DNA of 41,039 nucleotides from Dehalococcoidia bacterium (GCA_030372995.1 JAUCPZ010000136.1:1-41039); one strand, 5' to 3'; positions 1 to 10,870 are shown, counted from the first letter of the stretch. Program-made: numbers and translations. Notes: generated by a model not told the origin, from the sequence alone.

Positions 1-1300
1 AGGCAAGAACCTGGAACCCCTCTTCGAATGCATTCTTCAGACAGTCCTTCCCCCGCTCGTCGAAGAGGGACCTCTCCAGATGATGGTCTCCAACCTTGAC
101 TATGACAACTACAAGGGCAAGGTGGCGATCGGCAGGATCTACCGGGGGAGGCTGGCTCCACATGATGCTGTGGCCATCGTGGACGGCGAAGGACGCATCA
201 CGCACCATGAGGTGGACCAGGTTTTTACCTATCTGGGCCTAGAGCGGATCGAGGTAGATGAAGCCTTGGCTGGTGACATAGTAGCCGTGACCGGCTTCGA
301 CGAAGTGGGCATCGGCGACACCGTGACCAGCCCGGATCAACCGGAGGCCTTGCCCGGCATCAGAGTCGGCGATCCCACAGTGAAGATGACCTTTGGGGTC
401 AACACATCGCCTTTTGCTGGCAGGGAGGGCCAGTACTGCACCTCGCGTCATCTCAGAGGAAGGCTGTACAAGGAGCTGGAGACAAATATCAGCCTGAGAG
501 TCGAAGAAACCGACAGCCCCGACGTGTTCCTGGTCTCGGGGCGGGGAGAGCTTCACCTGGCCATACTGGTGGAGACGATGCGACGTGAAGGCTACGAATT
601 CCAGGTATCGAAGCCGGAGGCTATCACCAAGGTGGTGGCTGGCGTACTCCTCGAGCCGGTGGAATTGCTGGAGATCGAAACAGTCAGCGAATACGTTGGG
701 ATCTTGACTGAGCTCTTGAGCAAGAGGCAGGCCCGGTTGACAGACATGCGCCACGATGGGCAGGGCAATGTTCACATGGCCTTTCGGGTGCCCACCAGGG
801 GGTTGATCGGCTTTCGCGGTGCCTTCCTTACGGCCACCCGGGGCGAGGGGGTTATGAACACGCTCCTGCTGGGCTACGAGCCTTGGGCCGGGGAAATCGT
901 CTCGACGCGCAGCGGAGCTCTCGTCGCCGCTGCTGAAGGCGTGGCAGTGACCTATGGTCTGAATAACGCGCAGGGGCGCGGAGTCACCTTCATCGAGCCG
1001 GGAACGTTGGTGTACGAGGGTATGATTGTCGGGCTGAATTCGCGTGGCAACGACCTTCCGGTGAACGTGTGCAAGGAGAAGAAGCAGACTAATATCCGTT
1101 CTTCCACGTCCGACATCGCTATCAAGCTGGCTCCTCCGGTCAAGATGAGCCTGGAACAGGCGCTCGACTTCATAAATGACGATGAGCTGGTGGAAGTGAC
1201 GCCCCAGAACATAAGGCTGCGGAAGAAGCTACTGACCCAGCACGAACGCCTCAGGGCGGCGAGCCATGCGGCAAGGAAGGAAGCCCAGAACGGCTCATAG
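1..1300 (+). CDS. typA: GTPase TypA/BipA, C-terminal 432 residues (5' end outside window)
   Basis: Ribosome-associated translational GTPase of the EF-G/LepA class, involved in 50S assembly and stress adaptation. The open frame enters the window at base 2 with no start, so the gene begins upstream and the G domain is missing. What is visible is the end of the G-domain linker (LEPLFECIL), the beta-barrel domain (LQMMVSNLDYDNYKGKVAIG), the EF-G-like domain III/V region (SGRGELHLAILVETMRREGYE; RVPTRGLIGFRG) and the TypA-specific C-terminal domain (NALRKKLL-type end, here IRLRKKLLTQHERLRAA). Full-length TypA is about 610 residues, so roughly 70 percent is present. It ends in TAG and converges on the phosphorylase gene, with 28 bases between. 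Identification is secure from the conserved C-terminal blocks. Confidence 0.96.
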   Translation, partial: GKNLEPLFECILQTVLPPLVEEGPLQMMVSNLDYDNYKGKVAIGRIYRGRLAPHDAVAIVDGEGRITHHEVDQVFTYLGLERIEVDEALAGDIVAVTGFDEVGIGDTVTSPDQPEALPGIRVGDPTVKMTFGVNTSPFAGREGQYCTSRHLRGRLYKELETNISLRVEETDSPDVFLVSGRGELHLAILVETMRREGYEFQVSKPEAITKVVAGVLLEPVELLEIETVSEYVGILTELLSKRQARLTDMRHDGQGNVHMAFRVPTRGLIGFRGAFLTATRGEGVMNTLLLGYEPWAGEIVSTRSGALVAAAEGVAVTYGLNNAQGRGVTFIEPGTLVYEGMIVGLNSRGNDLPVNVCKEKKQTNIRSSTSDIAIKLAPPVKMSLEQALDFINDDELVEVTPQNIRLRKKLLTQHERLRAASHAARKEAQNGS

Positions 1301-1328
1301 AAGATTCCGACGCGTGTGCTGGCCGGCG

Positions 1329-3497
1329 CTAGTCGATCGATGGCTTGTGACGGTGTCCCGAAGCCCGGGCGGACGCTTGAGGCAGATACAGCTTATCCGT
1401 GTAATCCTTGAGCATGCGCCGCGCGCAGTACACCGGCACCACTGAGCGGATAGCCTCTTTCACAACGCGGACCCAGCCGTGAGGCACTCCGTTGCGGTCT
1501 CTCTCGTAGTAGAGTGGTACAATTTCCTGCTCGAGAATACTATACAGGGACTCGGCGTCTACGCAGTCCTCATCTTCAGGCCCGCTTGGCTGGATGCCGT
1601 CGCCGATGCTCCAGCCGTTGCTTCCATTGTAGGCCTCGTGCCACCAACCGTCCTTAACGCTGAGGTGTGGCACTCCGTTTAGGGAGGCCTTCATGCCGCT
1701 GGTCCCACAGGCTTCCTGCATGCGACGCGGATTGTTCAGCCACACGTCTACCCCGGCCACCAGGTAGTGGGCCGAATGCATGTCATGGTCACTGACAAAG
1801 GCGATCTTGCCCTGGAAGTCACGGTCTGCAGCGCAGGCGCAGACGCCATGCAGGGACCACTTTGAGGGCGAATCGGCAGGATGTGACTTGCCGGCGAACA
1901 CGATTTGCACGGGGCGCCAGGGGTCACTGACGATGCGCTTCAAGCGGTCCATGTCGTGAAAGACCAGCGCCGGACGCTTATAGCCGGCGAAACGCCGGAC
2001 GAACCCGATGGTCAGTACCTCCGGATGAAGCAACGCGCCCATGGCGACTACTTGCTGCGCTTCCACAGTACGGCTCGACCAGCTCCTCTGCGCCAACTCC
2101 AAGATGAAGCTGACCAGCTTCATCTTTAGCTTATGGCGTACTCTCCAAAGTGCCTCGTCGGGTATGTCTGCAACGCGATCCCAGAGCTTCGCATCATCGT
2201 GCCTCTCGACCCAGTCAGGTGCCAGGTACTGCTGGAACAGTCTGTCCATCTCCGGTGACACCCATGTCGGCACGTGAACACCGTTGGTCACGTGCATTAT
2301 GGGGACATCCTCTTCATTCTTGGCCCAGGGCCAGTATCCCTGCCACATCCTCCGCGCGACCTGGCCGTGAAGCTGGCTTACCGCGTTGCAGCGCCCGCTT
2401 GTAGCCAGCGCTAGCGCGGTCATGTTGAAGCCTCCGTCATCGTGGTGCGCCCGTCCAAGACGGAGTACGGCATCCCGGTCGACGCCCAGTTGGCCGTAGT
2501 AGTCGGAGAGATACTTGTCTACCAGGTCTATCGAGAACACGTCATGTCCCGCCGGCACCGGCGTGTGGGTGGTGAAGACTGTGGTCGACCGCACTTCAGC
2601 CAGCGCGTCTTCAAAAGCCATGCCTCTGGCCACCTTCTCCTTGATGCGCTCCAGCATCATGAAAGCAGTGTGCCCTTCGTTGGCGTGCCAAATCGAAGGT
2701 TCTATGCCCAGCGCGCGGAGGATGCGGACGCCTCCGACGCCGAGGACGATCTCCTGCTGGATGCGCACCTCGCGGTCGGCAATGTAGAGACGTGCTGACA
2801 GGTCGCGGTCGTGAGGTGAATTGTCCTCCACATTAGTATCGATGAGATATAGGGTTGTGGCTCCGACGCGCACCTGCCATACGGTGAGCAGCAGGAGCCT
2901 GTTGCCTAGCTGGATGCTGGCCAGTATCCTGTCACCATCGGAAGAGAACACAGGTAGAACCGGCGCCTTGTCGAAGTCGAGTCGCGAGTATATCTCCTCC
3001 TGCCATCCGTCAGGGGAAATCCTCTGACGGAAGTAACCCTGCGGGTACATCAACCCTACTCCCACCATGGGCAAACCCAGATCGCTCGCTTCCTTGCAGA
3101 TATCGCCGGCCAGGATTCCGAGGCCACCAGCGTAAAGGGGAAGCGAGCTGTGAATGGCAAACTCGGCGGAGAAGTACGCGATGGGTCCGGCCAGTCTGCC
3201 CTTATGCTTGGACGTGAACCATGTGGCATCGGCGTTCATATCAGCGTCGAAACTGGCCATGACCGAGTCGTAGAGCGCAAGGAAATGCGGGTCAGTGCTC
3301 GCAGCCCTGAGTCTTTCAGGAGGGATTTCGCGCAGTATCTTGACGGGGTTGTGACCGCCGGCCTTCCAGAGGGCATAGTCCAGCTTCCGGAACAGCTTTC
3401 GCCCATCCGGGTGCCAGCTCCACCACAGGTTGTACGTGAGCTCTGCCAGCCTGGCGATGCGCTCAGGCAGTTCGATACCCGGGGCGCTAGGAACCAC
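1329..3497 (-). CDS. glgP: Alpha-glucan (glycogen/maltodextrin) phosphorylase, GT35, short bacterial form
   Basis: Releases glucose-1-phosphate from alpha-1,4-glucans in the cytoplasm (glycogen turnover). The start chosen is GTG at 3497, giving 722 residues: AGAGGAGG sits 7 bases upstream, and the protein then opens with the family's N-terminal DUF3417-type block (RIARLAELTYNLWWSW). The longer reading frame to 3611 has no ribosome-binding site and no similarity. Family marks: YFSAEFAIHSSLPLYAGGLGILAGD near the N-terminus, NEGHTAFMMLERI, and the pyridoxal-phosphate lysine in EACGTSGMKASLNG, about Lys603. The W-W-H-EAYN signature that follows is typical of the short alpha-glucan phosphorylase subfamily rather than the 800-plus residue GlgP/MalP type. 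No other glycogen genes are in the window. A probable promoter lies about 330 bases upstream, leaving a long leader. Confidence 0.93.
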   Translation of the reverse strand: MVPSAPGIELPERIARLAELTYNLWWSWHPDGRKLFRKLDYALWKAGGHNPVKILREIPPERLRAASTDPHFLALYDSVMASFDADMNADATWFTSKHKGRLAGPIAYFSAEFAIHSSLPLYAGGLGILAGDICKEASDLGLPMVGVGLMYPQGYFRQRISPDGWQEEIYSRLDFDKAPVLPVFSSDGDRILASIQLGNRLLLLTVWQVRVGATTLYLIDTNVEDNSPHDRDLSARLYIADREVRIQQEIVLGVGGVRILRALGIEPSIWHANEGHTAFMMLERIKEKVARGMAFEDALAEVRSTTVFTTHTPVPAGHDVFSIDLVDKYLSDYYGQLGVDRDAVLRLGRAHHDDGGFNMTALALATSGRCNAVSQLHGQVARRMWQGYWPWAKNEEDVPIMHVTNGVHVPTWVSPEMDRLFQQYLAPDWVERHDDAKLWDRVADIPDEALWRVRHKLKMKLVSFILELAQRSWSSRTVEAQQVVAMGALLHPEVLTIGFVRRFAGYKRPALVFHDMDRLKRIVSDPWRPVQIVFAGKSHPADSPSKWSLHGVCACAADRDFQGKIAFVSDHDMHSAHYLVAGVDVWLNNPRRMQEACGTSGMKASLNGVPHLSVKDGWWHEAYNGSNGWSIGDGIQPSGPEDEDCVDAESLYSILEQEIVPLYYERDRNGVPHGWVRVVKEAIRSVVPVYCARRMLKDYTDKLYLPQASARASGHRHKPSID

Positions 3498-4196
3498 TGA
3501 GCTTCCTCCTCTGATGGAATTGTGCTGTCTCTGACATCGGGGGAAGGCCCTGGAATCTTTCTTGAGGCCTGCGCGGAAGCAGTGCATCGTCCCGACATGC
3601 AGTGGGCACATAGCTGGTTCGGCTGACGATGCTGCAGCAGGGCCCGGAGGTGGTGGGAGATAACCCGGCCGGAAGAGTGTCTCCAGGGTCTGAGGGACTG
3701 CTGTCGAGTGTATGGCCTTCGGTGTGGCGACGGCCGCAGCGGGCCTTCCGCCCTGCGGATGCCCGGTTTCTCAGTCCCCTCCCCTCAACCCACAGCTCTT
3801 GCTGGTTGACGGGGTCTTCCTCCATTGGGTGACAGTATAACATAACTATGACAGGGGCTCCCCTGGCTGAAGCAAGCCTGATTGGACCGCGAGGACCTTA
3901 TTCTCCCGTCAGCGCCCAGCCTACACCACACTTGTCACATCCGCGTACCCCGGAAGCCCGGGGACTTCTCAAGTTTTTCTCAACCCCCGTTTGGCGGAAT
4001 CGGAAGTAGCAGAGGCACAAGATCAGGCATCGGTCCGGCTGACTATCGCAGCGGTTGTGCGCGCCGCGGTTTGGGATACATCTCTCGCGGGTATTGGTCA
4101 GGTAATGGTTGCTGGGCCTGCTGCCAGTGTTCCAGAAACGCGACTGGGCGCCTGCGGGCCGCCGGCATCACTGTATATGGCCGGCTTGTATTGGTT
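3498..4196. other. Intergenic region upstream of the phosphorylase; long leader plus unexplained sequence
   Basis: No convincing gene in 700 bases. On the minus strand an extended -10 (TGT-TATACT, 3842-3834) would start a transcript near 3827, leaving an untranslated leader of about 330 bases before the GTG at 3497. A minus-strand frame with an ATG at 3825 (113 codons, to 3487) begins almost exactly at that predicted transcription start. It has low-complexity, domain-free composition and no ribosome-binding site, so I do not call it. I looked for RNase P, tmRNA and T-box landmarks here and saw none. From 3850 to 4196 I see nothing recognisable. Confidence 0.4.
3834..3842 (-). promoter_or_regulatory. 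Probable extended -10 promoter for glgP
   Basis: Minus-strand TGT followed by TATACT matches the extended -10 consensus TGN-TATAAT at 8 of 9 positions. No good -35 is seen. Start of transcription would be near 3827. Confidence 0.4.
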
Positions 4197-4625
4197 TCAT
4201 TTCGCCTTTTTCCAGTGGCCGTTTTCCCAGACAACGCCTGACCACTTCTGACTGGCGACGCCGGTGATGCTGCCATCCGGCGCCACGATGTACGACGCGT
4301 TGAGACGTTTGCCCCGGAGGGAATCCGCTGCGTCGTAGACGACTCCGCCCGAGCTCGTTGCTGTCACAATGTTCTCGGTGCCATCCCAGTTCACAGGCGC
4401 TTCGGAGTCCAGTTTGTTCGTGCCCGCGTCGGCCATGCAACTGGAGATGGCGGCCAGGACATTGTGAACCTCCGTATTGGCGGCCTCAGCGGTGCCATGA
4501 CCTACAAAATGGGCAACGGAGAGCACTGCAATCGCGGACAGGCCGCCCAGAACAAGCAGAACCGCCAGCAGCTCCGCCAGCGTAAACCCGCGTTCGTTGT
4601 GGGCTTTGCGCATCACATCGATCAT
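4197..4625 (-). CDS. Type IV pilin-like / pseudopilin protein with prepilin leader
   Basis: A 142-residue secreted protein. The N-terminus has the prepilin peptidase site: a short charged leader ending RG, then FTLAELLAVLLVLGGLSAIAV, i.e. cleavage after Gly13 with Glu at +5 of the mature protein, followed by the hydrophobic assembly helix. The remainder is a small globular domain with aromatic and Gly-rich C-terminal strands (WSGVVWENGHW). The start ATG at 4625 is preceded by GTGGGGGA. No assembly ATPase, prepilin peptidase or other pilin gene is in the window, so this is an orphan unit whose apparatus must be encoded elsewhere. It could be a minor pilin, a type II secretion pseudopilin or a competence pilin; the sequence does not decide. 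Confidence 0.8.
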   Translation of the reverse strand: MIDVMRKAHNERGFTLAELLAVLLVLGGLSAIAVLSVAHFVGHGTAEAANTEVHNVLAAISSCMADAGTNKLDSEAPVNWDGTENIVTATSSGGVVYDAADSLRGKRLNASYIVAPDGSITGVASQKWSGVVWENGHWKKAK

Positions 4626-4746
4626 CTAATAATCCCCCACGATATTTATTCGTCCAACGTACCATGGCCACCTCACCTGCGCGTCTCACGCTATGCCGGT
4701 GAAATCACAATAATGTCTCGCCCTGATGGGAATTCGCAGAAATCAT

Positions 4747-4774
4747 GCAGGCCCACCTATCGAGGTGGGCCTGC
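4747..4774 (-). terminator. Strong hairpin downstream of mscL, probable terminator
   Basis: A perfect 12-bp inverted repeat (GCAGGCCCACCT / AGGTGGGCCTGC) around the loop ATCG, 40 bases past the mscL stop in its direction of transcription. The following T-run is weak, so termination may be partial. It is also the boundary before the pseudopilin gene on the same strand. Confidence 0.55.
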
Positions 4775-4813
4775 GAATCGGCCCTCAGACACGGATGATT
4801 GGAACGTCAGACG

Positions 4814-5275
4814 CTATCCAGCCTTCAGTTCAGACGTGCAATGGGGACAGCGGGTAGCCTTGATGGGGACTGCAGAGAGGCAGAAGGGGCAGTCCTTCGT
4901 GGTGGGAGCCGCTGCTTCCTTCGGTTTCTCGGTGGCGCGGCGCAGTCTGTTCACCCAGCGGATCAGCATGAATATCGCGAAGGCGACGATCAGGAAGGTG
5001 ATGACGTAGTTGATGAAACTGCCGTAGTTCATGGTCACCGCACCCGCCGCCTGGGCATCGGCCAGGGTTTCGTACGGTCCCCCGATATCAGGCCCTTCTT
5101 TGAGCACCCAGAACAGATTGGTGAAGTCCTTGTTCCAGATGAGACCGATGGGTGGCATAATGATATCTTTTACCAGGGAGTTGACGATGGCACTGAAGGC
5201 TGCACCGATAATGATACCGACCGCCATGTCCATTACGTTGCCGCGCATGATGAACTCTCTGAACTCTTTGAGCAT
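4814..5275 (-). CDS. mscL: Large-conductance mechanosensitive channel MscL with C-terminal zinc ribbon
   Basis: Inner-membrane pentameric emergency valve opened by membrane tension on osmotic downshock. 153 residues. The start ATG at 5275 is 10 bases after AAGGAGGG and begins with the canonical [22 protein letters not shown]1 is about residues 14-40 ([23 protein letters not shown]), the periplasmic loop about 45-85, and TM2 about 86-107 ([20 protein letters not shown]). Instead of the usual short C-terminal helix alone, the protein ends in a treble-clef-like ribbon with Cys129, Cys132, Cys143 and Cys146 (CPFC...CPHC). Such ribbons occur in some MscL relatives; here it suggests a metal-stabilised cytoplasmic cap. 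It is transcribed alone, divergent from recO. Confidence 0.95.
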   Translation of the reverse strand: MLKEFREFIMRGNVMDMAVGIIIGAAFSAIVNSLVKDIIMPPIGLIWNKDFTNLFWVLKEGPDIGGPYETLADAQAAGAVTMNYGSFINYVITFLIVAFAIFMLIRWVNRLRRATEKPKEAAAPTTKDCPFCLSAVPIKATRCPHCTSELKAG

Positions 5276-5323
5276 AGTCTGGCTTCCCTCCTTTCTGATG
5301 ACCAGTCGGTGGTCAACGCGGAT

Positions 5324-5332
5324 ATTATAGCA
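5324..5332 (-). promoter_or_regulatory. Extended -10 promoter of mscL
   Basis: Minus strand reads TGC-TATAAT, a perfect extended -10. Transcription should start near 5317, giving a leader of about 40 bases that contains a small hairpin (GACCA/TGGTC, 5301-5315) before the ribosome-binding site. Confidence 0.65.
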
Positions 5333-5426
5333 GACCACGAAAGCTGGCAGACGTTGTGGGCTGACGGTACCTGTCTAATCCCTGGGGCATCATCTAGGCA
5401 TTCGACCGCAAAGCGCAAGGTTGTGA

Positions 5427-5435
5427 TGATAGAAT
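5427..5435 (+). promoter_or_regulatory. Probable extended -10 promoter of recO, near-leaderless
   Basis: TGA-TAGAAT lies only 6 bases before the recO ATG, so a start of transcription at the normal distance would coincide with the start codon. That implies a leaderless or almost leaderless mRNA. The GGAG next to the ATG is too close to act as a normal ribosome-binding site. Confidence 0.4.
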
Positions 5436-5441
5436 GGAGCC

Positions 5442-6259
5442 ATGTCCCGGCTTTACAAGACGGAAGGCGTCGTCCTCAGACACTCGTACATCGGCGAGGC
5501 GGACGCCCTGATCACACTCTTGACGCCCGACCGGGGCAAGCTGCGGGCCGTAGCCCGTGGAGCGAAGCGGCCGAAGAGCCGTCTCGCGGGACACCTTGAG
5601 CCCCTCACCCATTGCAGGGTGATGCTGGCTGAAGGAAGAACCCTGGACACCGTGTCCGGATGCGAGACCCTGGAGTCCTTCCAGCGGATCAAGTCCGATC
5701 TTTGGCTCTTGTCGTGCGGGTTGTATATGGTTGACCTGGCTGACCGCCTCAGCGCCGAAGGCGCAGAAAACCGGCCCCTTTTCGAAAAGCTCATCGGCGC
5801 CTTGCGCGCACTTGCTGGCAGGGTGGACGCGGGCCTTGTCCTGCGTCACTTCGAGTTTCATTCTCTAGCTACTTGTGGATACCTGCCCGAACTCTGGGCT
5901 TGTGTCCTGTGTCACCGGAAGTTAGCGGCTACCACCAACTACTTCAGCCCTGCAGCGGCCGGTCTCCTCTGCCCGGAGTGCAAAGGCAAGGAAGGGCTTG
6001 ACCGGCCTGCGTCGGTGGATTGCGTGAAAGTGCTGCGTTTCTTTGCCCAGAACGAATGCTCTGCGCTATCCAGGTTGAGGCTCAAGCCGCGCCTCGCGCG
6101 GGAAATCGAGGATCTGATGCAGGGCTACGTCACATATGTACTGGACCGGGAACTGGCCTCTGCCAGATGGCTGCGTGAGCTACGGTCCGAATACAGCCCG
6201 GAAACGGTGACATCCGGGGGCGCAACTGACGGCAAGGGACCAGCAGACTCAGGATCGGA

Positions 6260-6263
<4 letters not shown>
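5442..6263 (+). CDS. recO: DNA repair protein RecO
   Basis: Recombination mediator that, with RecR, loads RecA onto SSB-coated DNA and anneals strands. 273 residues, typical for the family. The N-terminal OB fold (about 1-80) carries the signature YKTEGVVLRHSYIGEADALITLLTPDRGK. The C-terminal helical domain has a four-Cys zinc site (Cys154, Cys157, Cys177, Cys180; CVLC...CPEC). It is encoded alone, divergent from mscL. Its stop codon overlaps the pheT stop codon on the opposite strand: the tetranucleotide CTAG at 6260-6263 ends both genes. Confidence 0.95.
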
Positions 6264-8650
<2,387 letters not shown>

Positions 8651-8663
8651 TATCCAAATACCA

Positions 8664-9698
8664 CTAGAATTGTCTCAAGAAGCGCAGGTCATTGCTGTAG
8701 AAAAGGCGGATGTCGTCAATACCATACTTCAGCAAGGGGATGCGCTCGACCCCCATGCCGAAGGCAAATCCGGTGTAGACCTCTGGGTCGTAATCCACTC
8801 TCCGCAACACGTCGGGATGAACCATGCCGGCGCCTAGTATCTCGATCCAACCCGTGTTACCGCACAACCGGCAGCCAGCACCCTGGCAGGCGAAGCAGTC
8901 GATGGCCATCTCCACCCCGGGCTCAACAAAGGGAAAGTAGTCACAGCGGAAACGGGCTTTTCGGTCTGCTCCGAAGAGACGACGGGCAAACTCGAATAGC
9001 GTGCCCTTCAAATCACCCATGGTGATGCCCTTGTCCACCGCCAGACCCTCGACCTGATAGAACATGAACTCATGCGTAGCGTCGGTTGCCTCGTACCGGT
9101 ACACCTTTCCCGGCACCACCGCCCACACTGGGGGGCGCGTCTTTTACACCAACCTGATCTGCATTGGTGAGGTGTGGGTCCGGAGCAACCGGGACCGGCC
9201 GGCACCTTCGGTATCCACCCAGAAAGTGGCCCACATGTCGCGCGCCGGGTGGTCCTGGGGGATGTTCAGCGCCTCGAAGTTGTAGTAGTCCCACTCCACC
9301 TCAGGCCCTTCCAGCACCTGAAAGCCCATTGAGGCGAAGACTGCACAGATTTCCCGCAGGGTGCGGGTGGTTGGGTGGAGGCGCCCGATGGAGACTGGGT
9401 AGCCCGGCAGGGTAACGTCAATGCGGGTCTGCTCGATGACCTCCGCCAGATCCTGGCTTTTCAGAGCCTCCTGCTTCTGCTGGAGCCGGGCCTCCAGGGT
9501 TGCCTTCAGCTCGTTGGCGACGGCGCCTACGGTGCGCCGTTCCTGTACAGAAAGCTTTCCTAGACCCCTGAGAACCGTGGTGAGAGAGCCTTTTCTGCCA
9601 AGGTAGCGGACCCGCCACTTCTCCAGATCGCTCAGGTTGTCTATGCCATCGAGTTCGCTGACCGCCCTGGTCTTGAGTTCCTCAAGCTCATTCAGCAT
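8664..9698 (-). pseudogene. pheS: Phenylalanine--tRNA ligase alpha subunit, interrupted by an in-frame TAA
   Basis: Catalytic subunit of PheRS, 344 sense codons in one frame apart from a single TAA at 9146-9144 (codon 185). Upstream codons give the coiled-coil arm and the motif 2 region (LLRTHTSPMQIR). Downstream codons continue without frame change through [20 protein letters not shown], motif 2/3 blocks, [10 protein letters not shown] and [11 protein letters not shown]. Alignment from memory with Thermus and Dehalococcoides PheS shows no gap: the TAA occupies the place of a sense codon, Glu in my recollection of Dehalococcoides. A four-Cys insert ([13 protein letters not shown]) is also present. 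A GTG at 9128 could begin a second fragment but lacks a clear ribosome-binding site. PheS is essential, so a sequencing error, a second copy elsewhere, or readthrough must be considered. rplT ends 3 bases before its ATG, suggesting translational coupling. Confidence 0.9.
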
Positions 9699-9701
9699 CG
9701 C

Positions 9702-10064
9702 CTACTTGCCCGACTTCTCCCCCTTGGCTACTGCCACCAACTGAGAGAAGGCATGGGGGTCTCTGACGGCCGTGTCTGCCAGCATCTTGCGGTCAATCCC
9801 CACGTTGGCCTCTTTCAGGCCGTGGATGAACTGGGAGTAGGACATTCCACCAGCTCTGGCGGCAGCACTGATGCGCAGTATCCAGATGCGGCGCATGTCT
9901 CCTTTCCGCTCTCGCCTGTGGCGATATGCGTAGCTCAAGGACTTGAGCATGGATTCATGTGCGCGCCTGTACAGGCTATGCTTGCTGGCGCGATGGCCCT
10001 TGGTCAGCTTGAGTATCTTCTTATGACGACGCCTGGTGACTACTCCACCCTTGGTTCGCGGCAC
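9702..10064 (-). CDS. rplT: 50S ribosomal protein L20
   Basis: Early-assembly 23S rRNA-binding protein, 120 residues, full length. GTG start at 10064 after AAGGAGGT with a short spacer; this ribosome-binding site overlaps the rpmI stop codon. Conserved sequence [23 protein letters not shown] N-terminus, [20 protein letters not shown] and the C-terminal [16 protein letters not shown]. Third gene of the infC operon. In Bacillus and E. coli L20 represses this operon by binding its leader; here the leader before infC is too short for the known L20 leader structures, so that control is not evident. Confidence 0.97.
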   Translation of the reverse strand: MPRTKGGVVTRRRHKKILKLTKGHRASKHSLYRRAHESMLKSLSYAYRHRRERKGDMRRIWILRISAAARAGGMSYSQFIHGLKEANVGIDRKMLADTAVRDPHAFSQLVAVAKGEKSGK

Positions 10065-10074
10065 TGGACCTCCT

Positions 10075-10272
10075 TTACAAGTAAGGCACGAGCTTGCTTA
10101 TCCTGCCCTTATTGGTGGGATGGAGCGCCACCTTGCCGTCATACTGGCGCTTCACTCGGGCAGGCTTCTTCCGCCGGAGGTGGCTCTTGCCTACCCTGGA
10201 GTGCATTATCTGGCCAGTGCCGGTAACGCTGAAGCGCCGCGCGGCAGTCTTATTTGTCTTTAGCTTGGGCAC
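10075..10272 (-). CDS. rpmI: 50S ribosomal protein L35
   Basis: Small basic 23S rRNA-binding protein, 65 residues, usual length. GTG start at 10272 preceded by GGAGGT. N-terminus [19 protein letters not shown] and the central basic block [10 protein letters not shown] are diagnostic. It begins inside the last 23 bases of infC in another frame, so translation of the two is probably coupled. It ends with TAA, showing that TAA is used as an ordinary stop in this genome. Confidence 0.97.
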   Translation of the reverse strand: MPKLKTNKTAARRFSVTGTGQIMHSRVGKSHLRRKKPARVKRQYDGKVALHPTNKGRISKLVPYL

Positions 10273-10813
10273 TGGTAACCTCCGACGTTGCCTTCTTTGC
10301 GGTGTTCTTGGCTGGTGAAAAGAATAGACTGAGGCTCTTCTCCTCTACCACCAAAGGCTGATCGACTACAGCCTTGTCTTTCAGATCAGTTAGAACCTGT
10401 TGCAGAATCCTCTTACCGAGCTCAGGGCGGGTTATTTCCCTGCCTCTGAAGAATACGGTGACCTTAACCTTGTCACCCTCCCCCAGCAGTCTTTCAATCA
10501 AACGAGTCTTCGATTCCAGATCGTGACTGTCTATCCTTGGGCGGAGTCGGACTTCCCTCAGGAGCGACGCTTTCCGAGCCTTTCTGGCCTCCCGTTCCTT
10601 CTTGGACTGCTCGAACTTGTACCTTCCATAGTCGAGTATGCGGCATACAGGGGGCACAGCCGTGGGGGCTACTTCTACCAAGTCCAGATTGCGGTCTCGT
10701 GCCATCTGAAGGGCTTGCTTTATGGGGACGACTCCTACACGCTCTCCGTTCTCCCCAATCAGCAGAACCTCCTTGGCTCTGATCCACTCGTTGATTCGGA
10801 GCTCTTTTACGAT
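10250..10813 (-). CDS. infC: Translation initiation factor IF-3, apparent ATC start codon
   Basis: Binds the 30S subunit, blocks premature 50S joining and proofreads the start codon-initiator tRNA pair. 187 residues with N-domain (ELRINEWIRAKEVLLIGENGE), linker helix (QSKKEREARKARK) and C-domain (KTRLIERLLGEGDKVKVTVFFRGREI). No ATG, GTG or TTG exists between the promoter and the conserved N-domain. AAGGAGG at 10825-10819 is followed after 5 bases by ATC (10813-10811), which I take as the start. The alternative TTG at 10870 lies in the -35 box and cannot be translated. Use of a rare AUU/AUC/AUA start is a known self-regulatory feature of infC: IF-3 discriminates against such codons and so represses its own synthesis. 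First gene of the operon through pheT. Confidence 0.93.
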   Translation of the reverse strand: MVKELRINEWIRAKEVLLIGENGERVGVVPIKQALQMARDRNLDLVEVAPTAVPPVCRILDYGRYKFEQSKKEREARKARKASLLREVRLRPRIDSHDLESKTRLIERLLGEGDKVKVTVFFRGREITRPELGKRILQQVLTDLKDKAVVDQPLVVEEKSLSLFFSPAKNTAKKATSEVTSAQAKDK

Positions 10814-10840
10814 ACTTACCTCCTTCGGGCTTGGCTTTAA

Positions 10841-10870
10841 TCTATAACATAATGCACAGGCCCAAGTCAA
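10841..10870 (-). promoter_or_regulatory. Promoter of the infC-rpmI-rplT-pheS-pheT operon
   Basis: Minus strand: TTGACT (10870-10865), 18-base spacer, TATAGA (10846-10841). Transcription would start near 10834, only about 20 bases before the ATC start of infC, with the ribosome-binding site almost at the 5' end. Confidence 0.75.

Noticed and set aside
4901..4925. Sequence similar to the SRP RNA apical motif (complement of GGAAGCAG)
   Set aside because: It is inside the mscL coding region and no flanking SRP helix is found.
10814..10870. TTG at 10870 as start of infC
   Set aside because: The TTG is part of the -35 box of the operon promoter, so it is not in the transcript.
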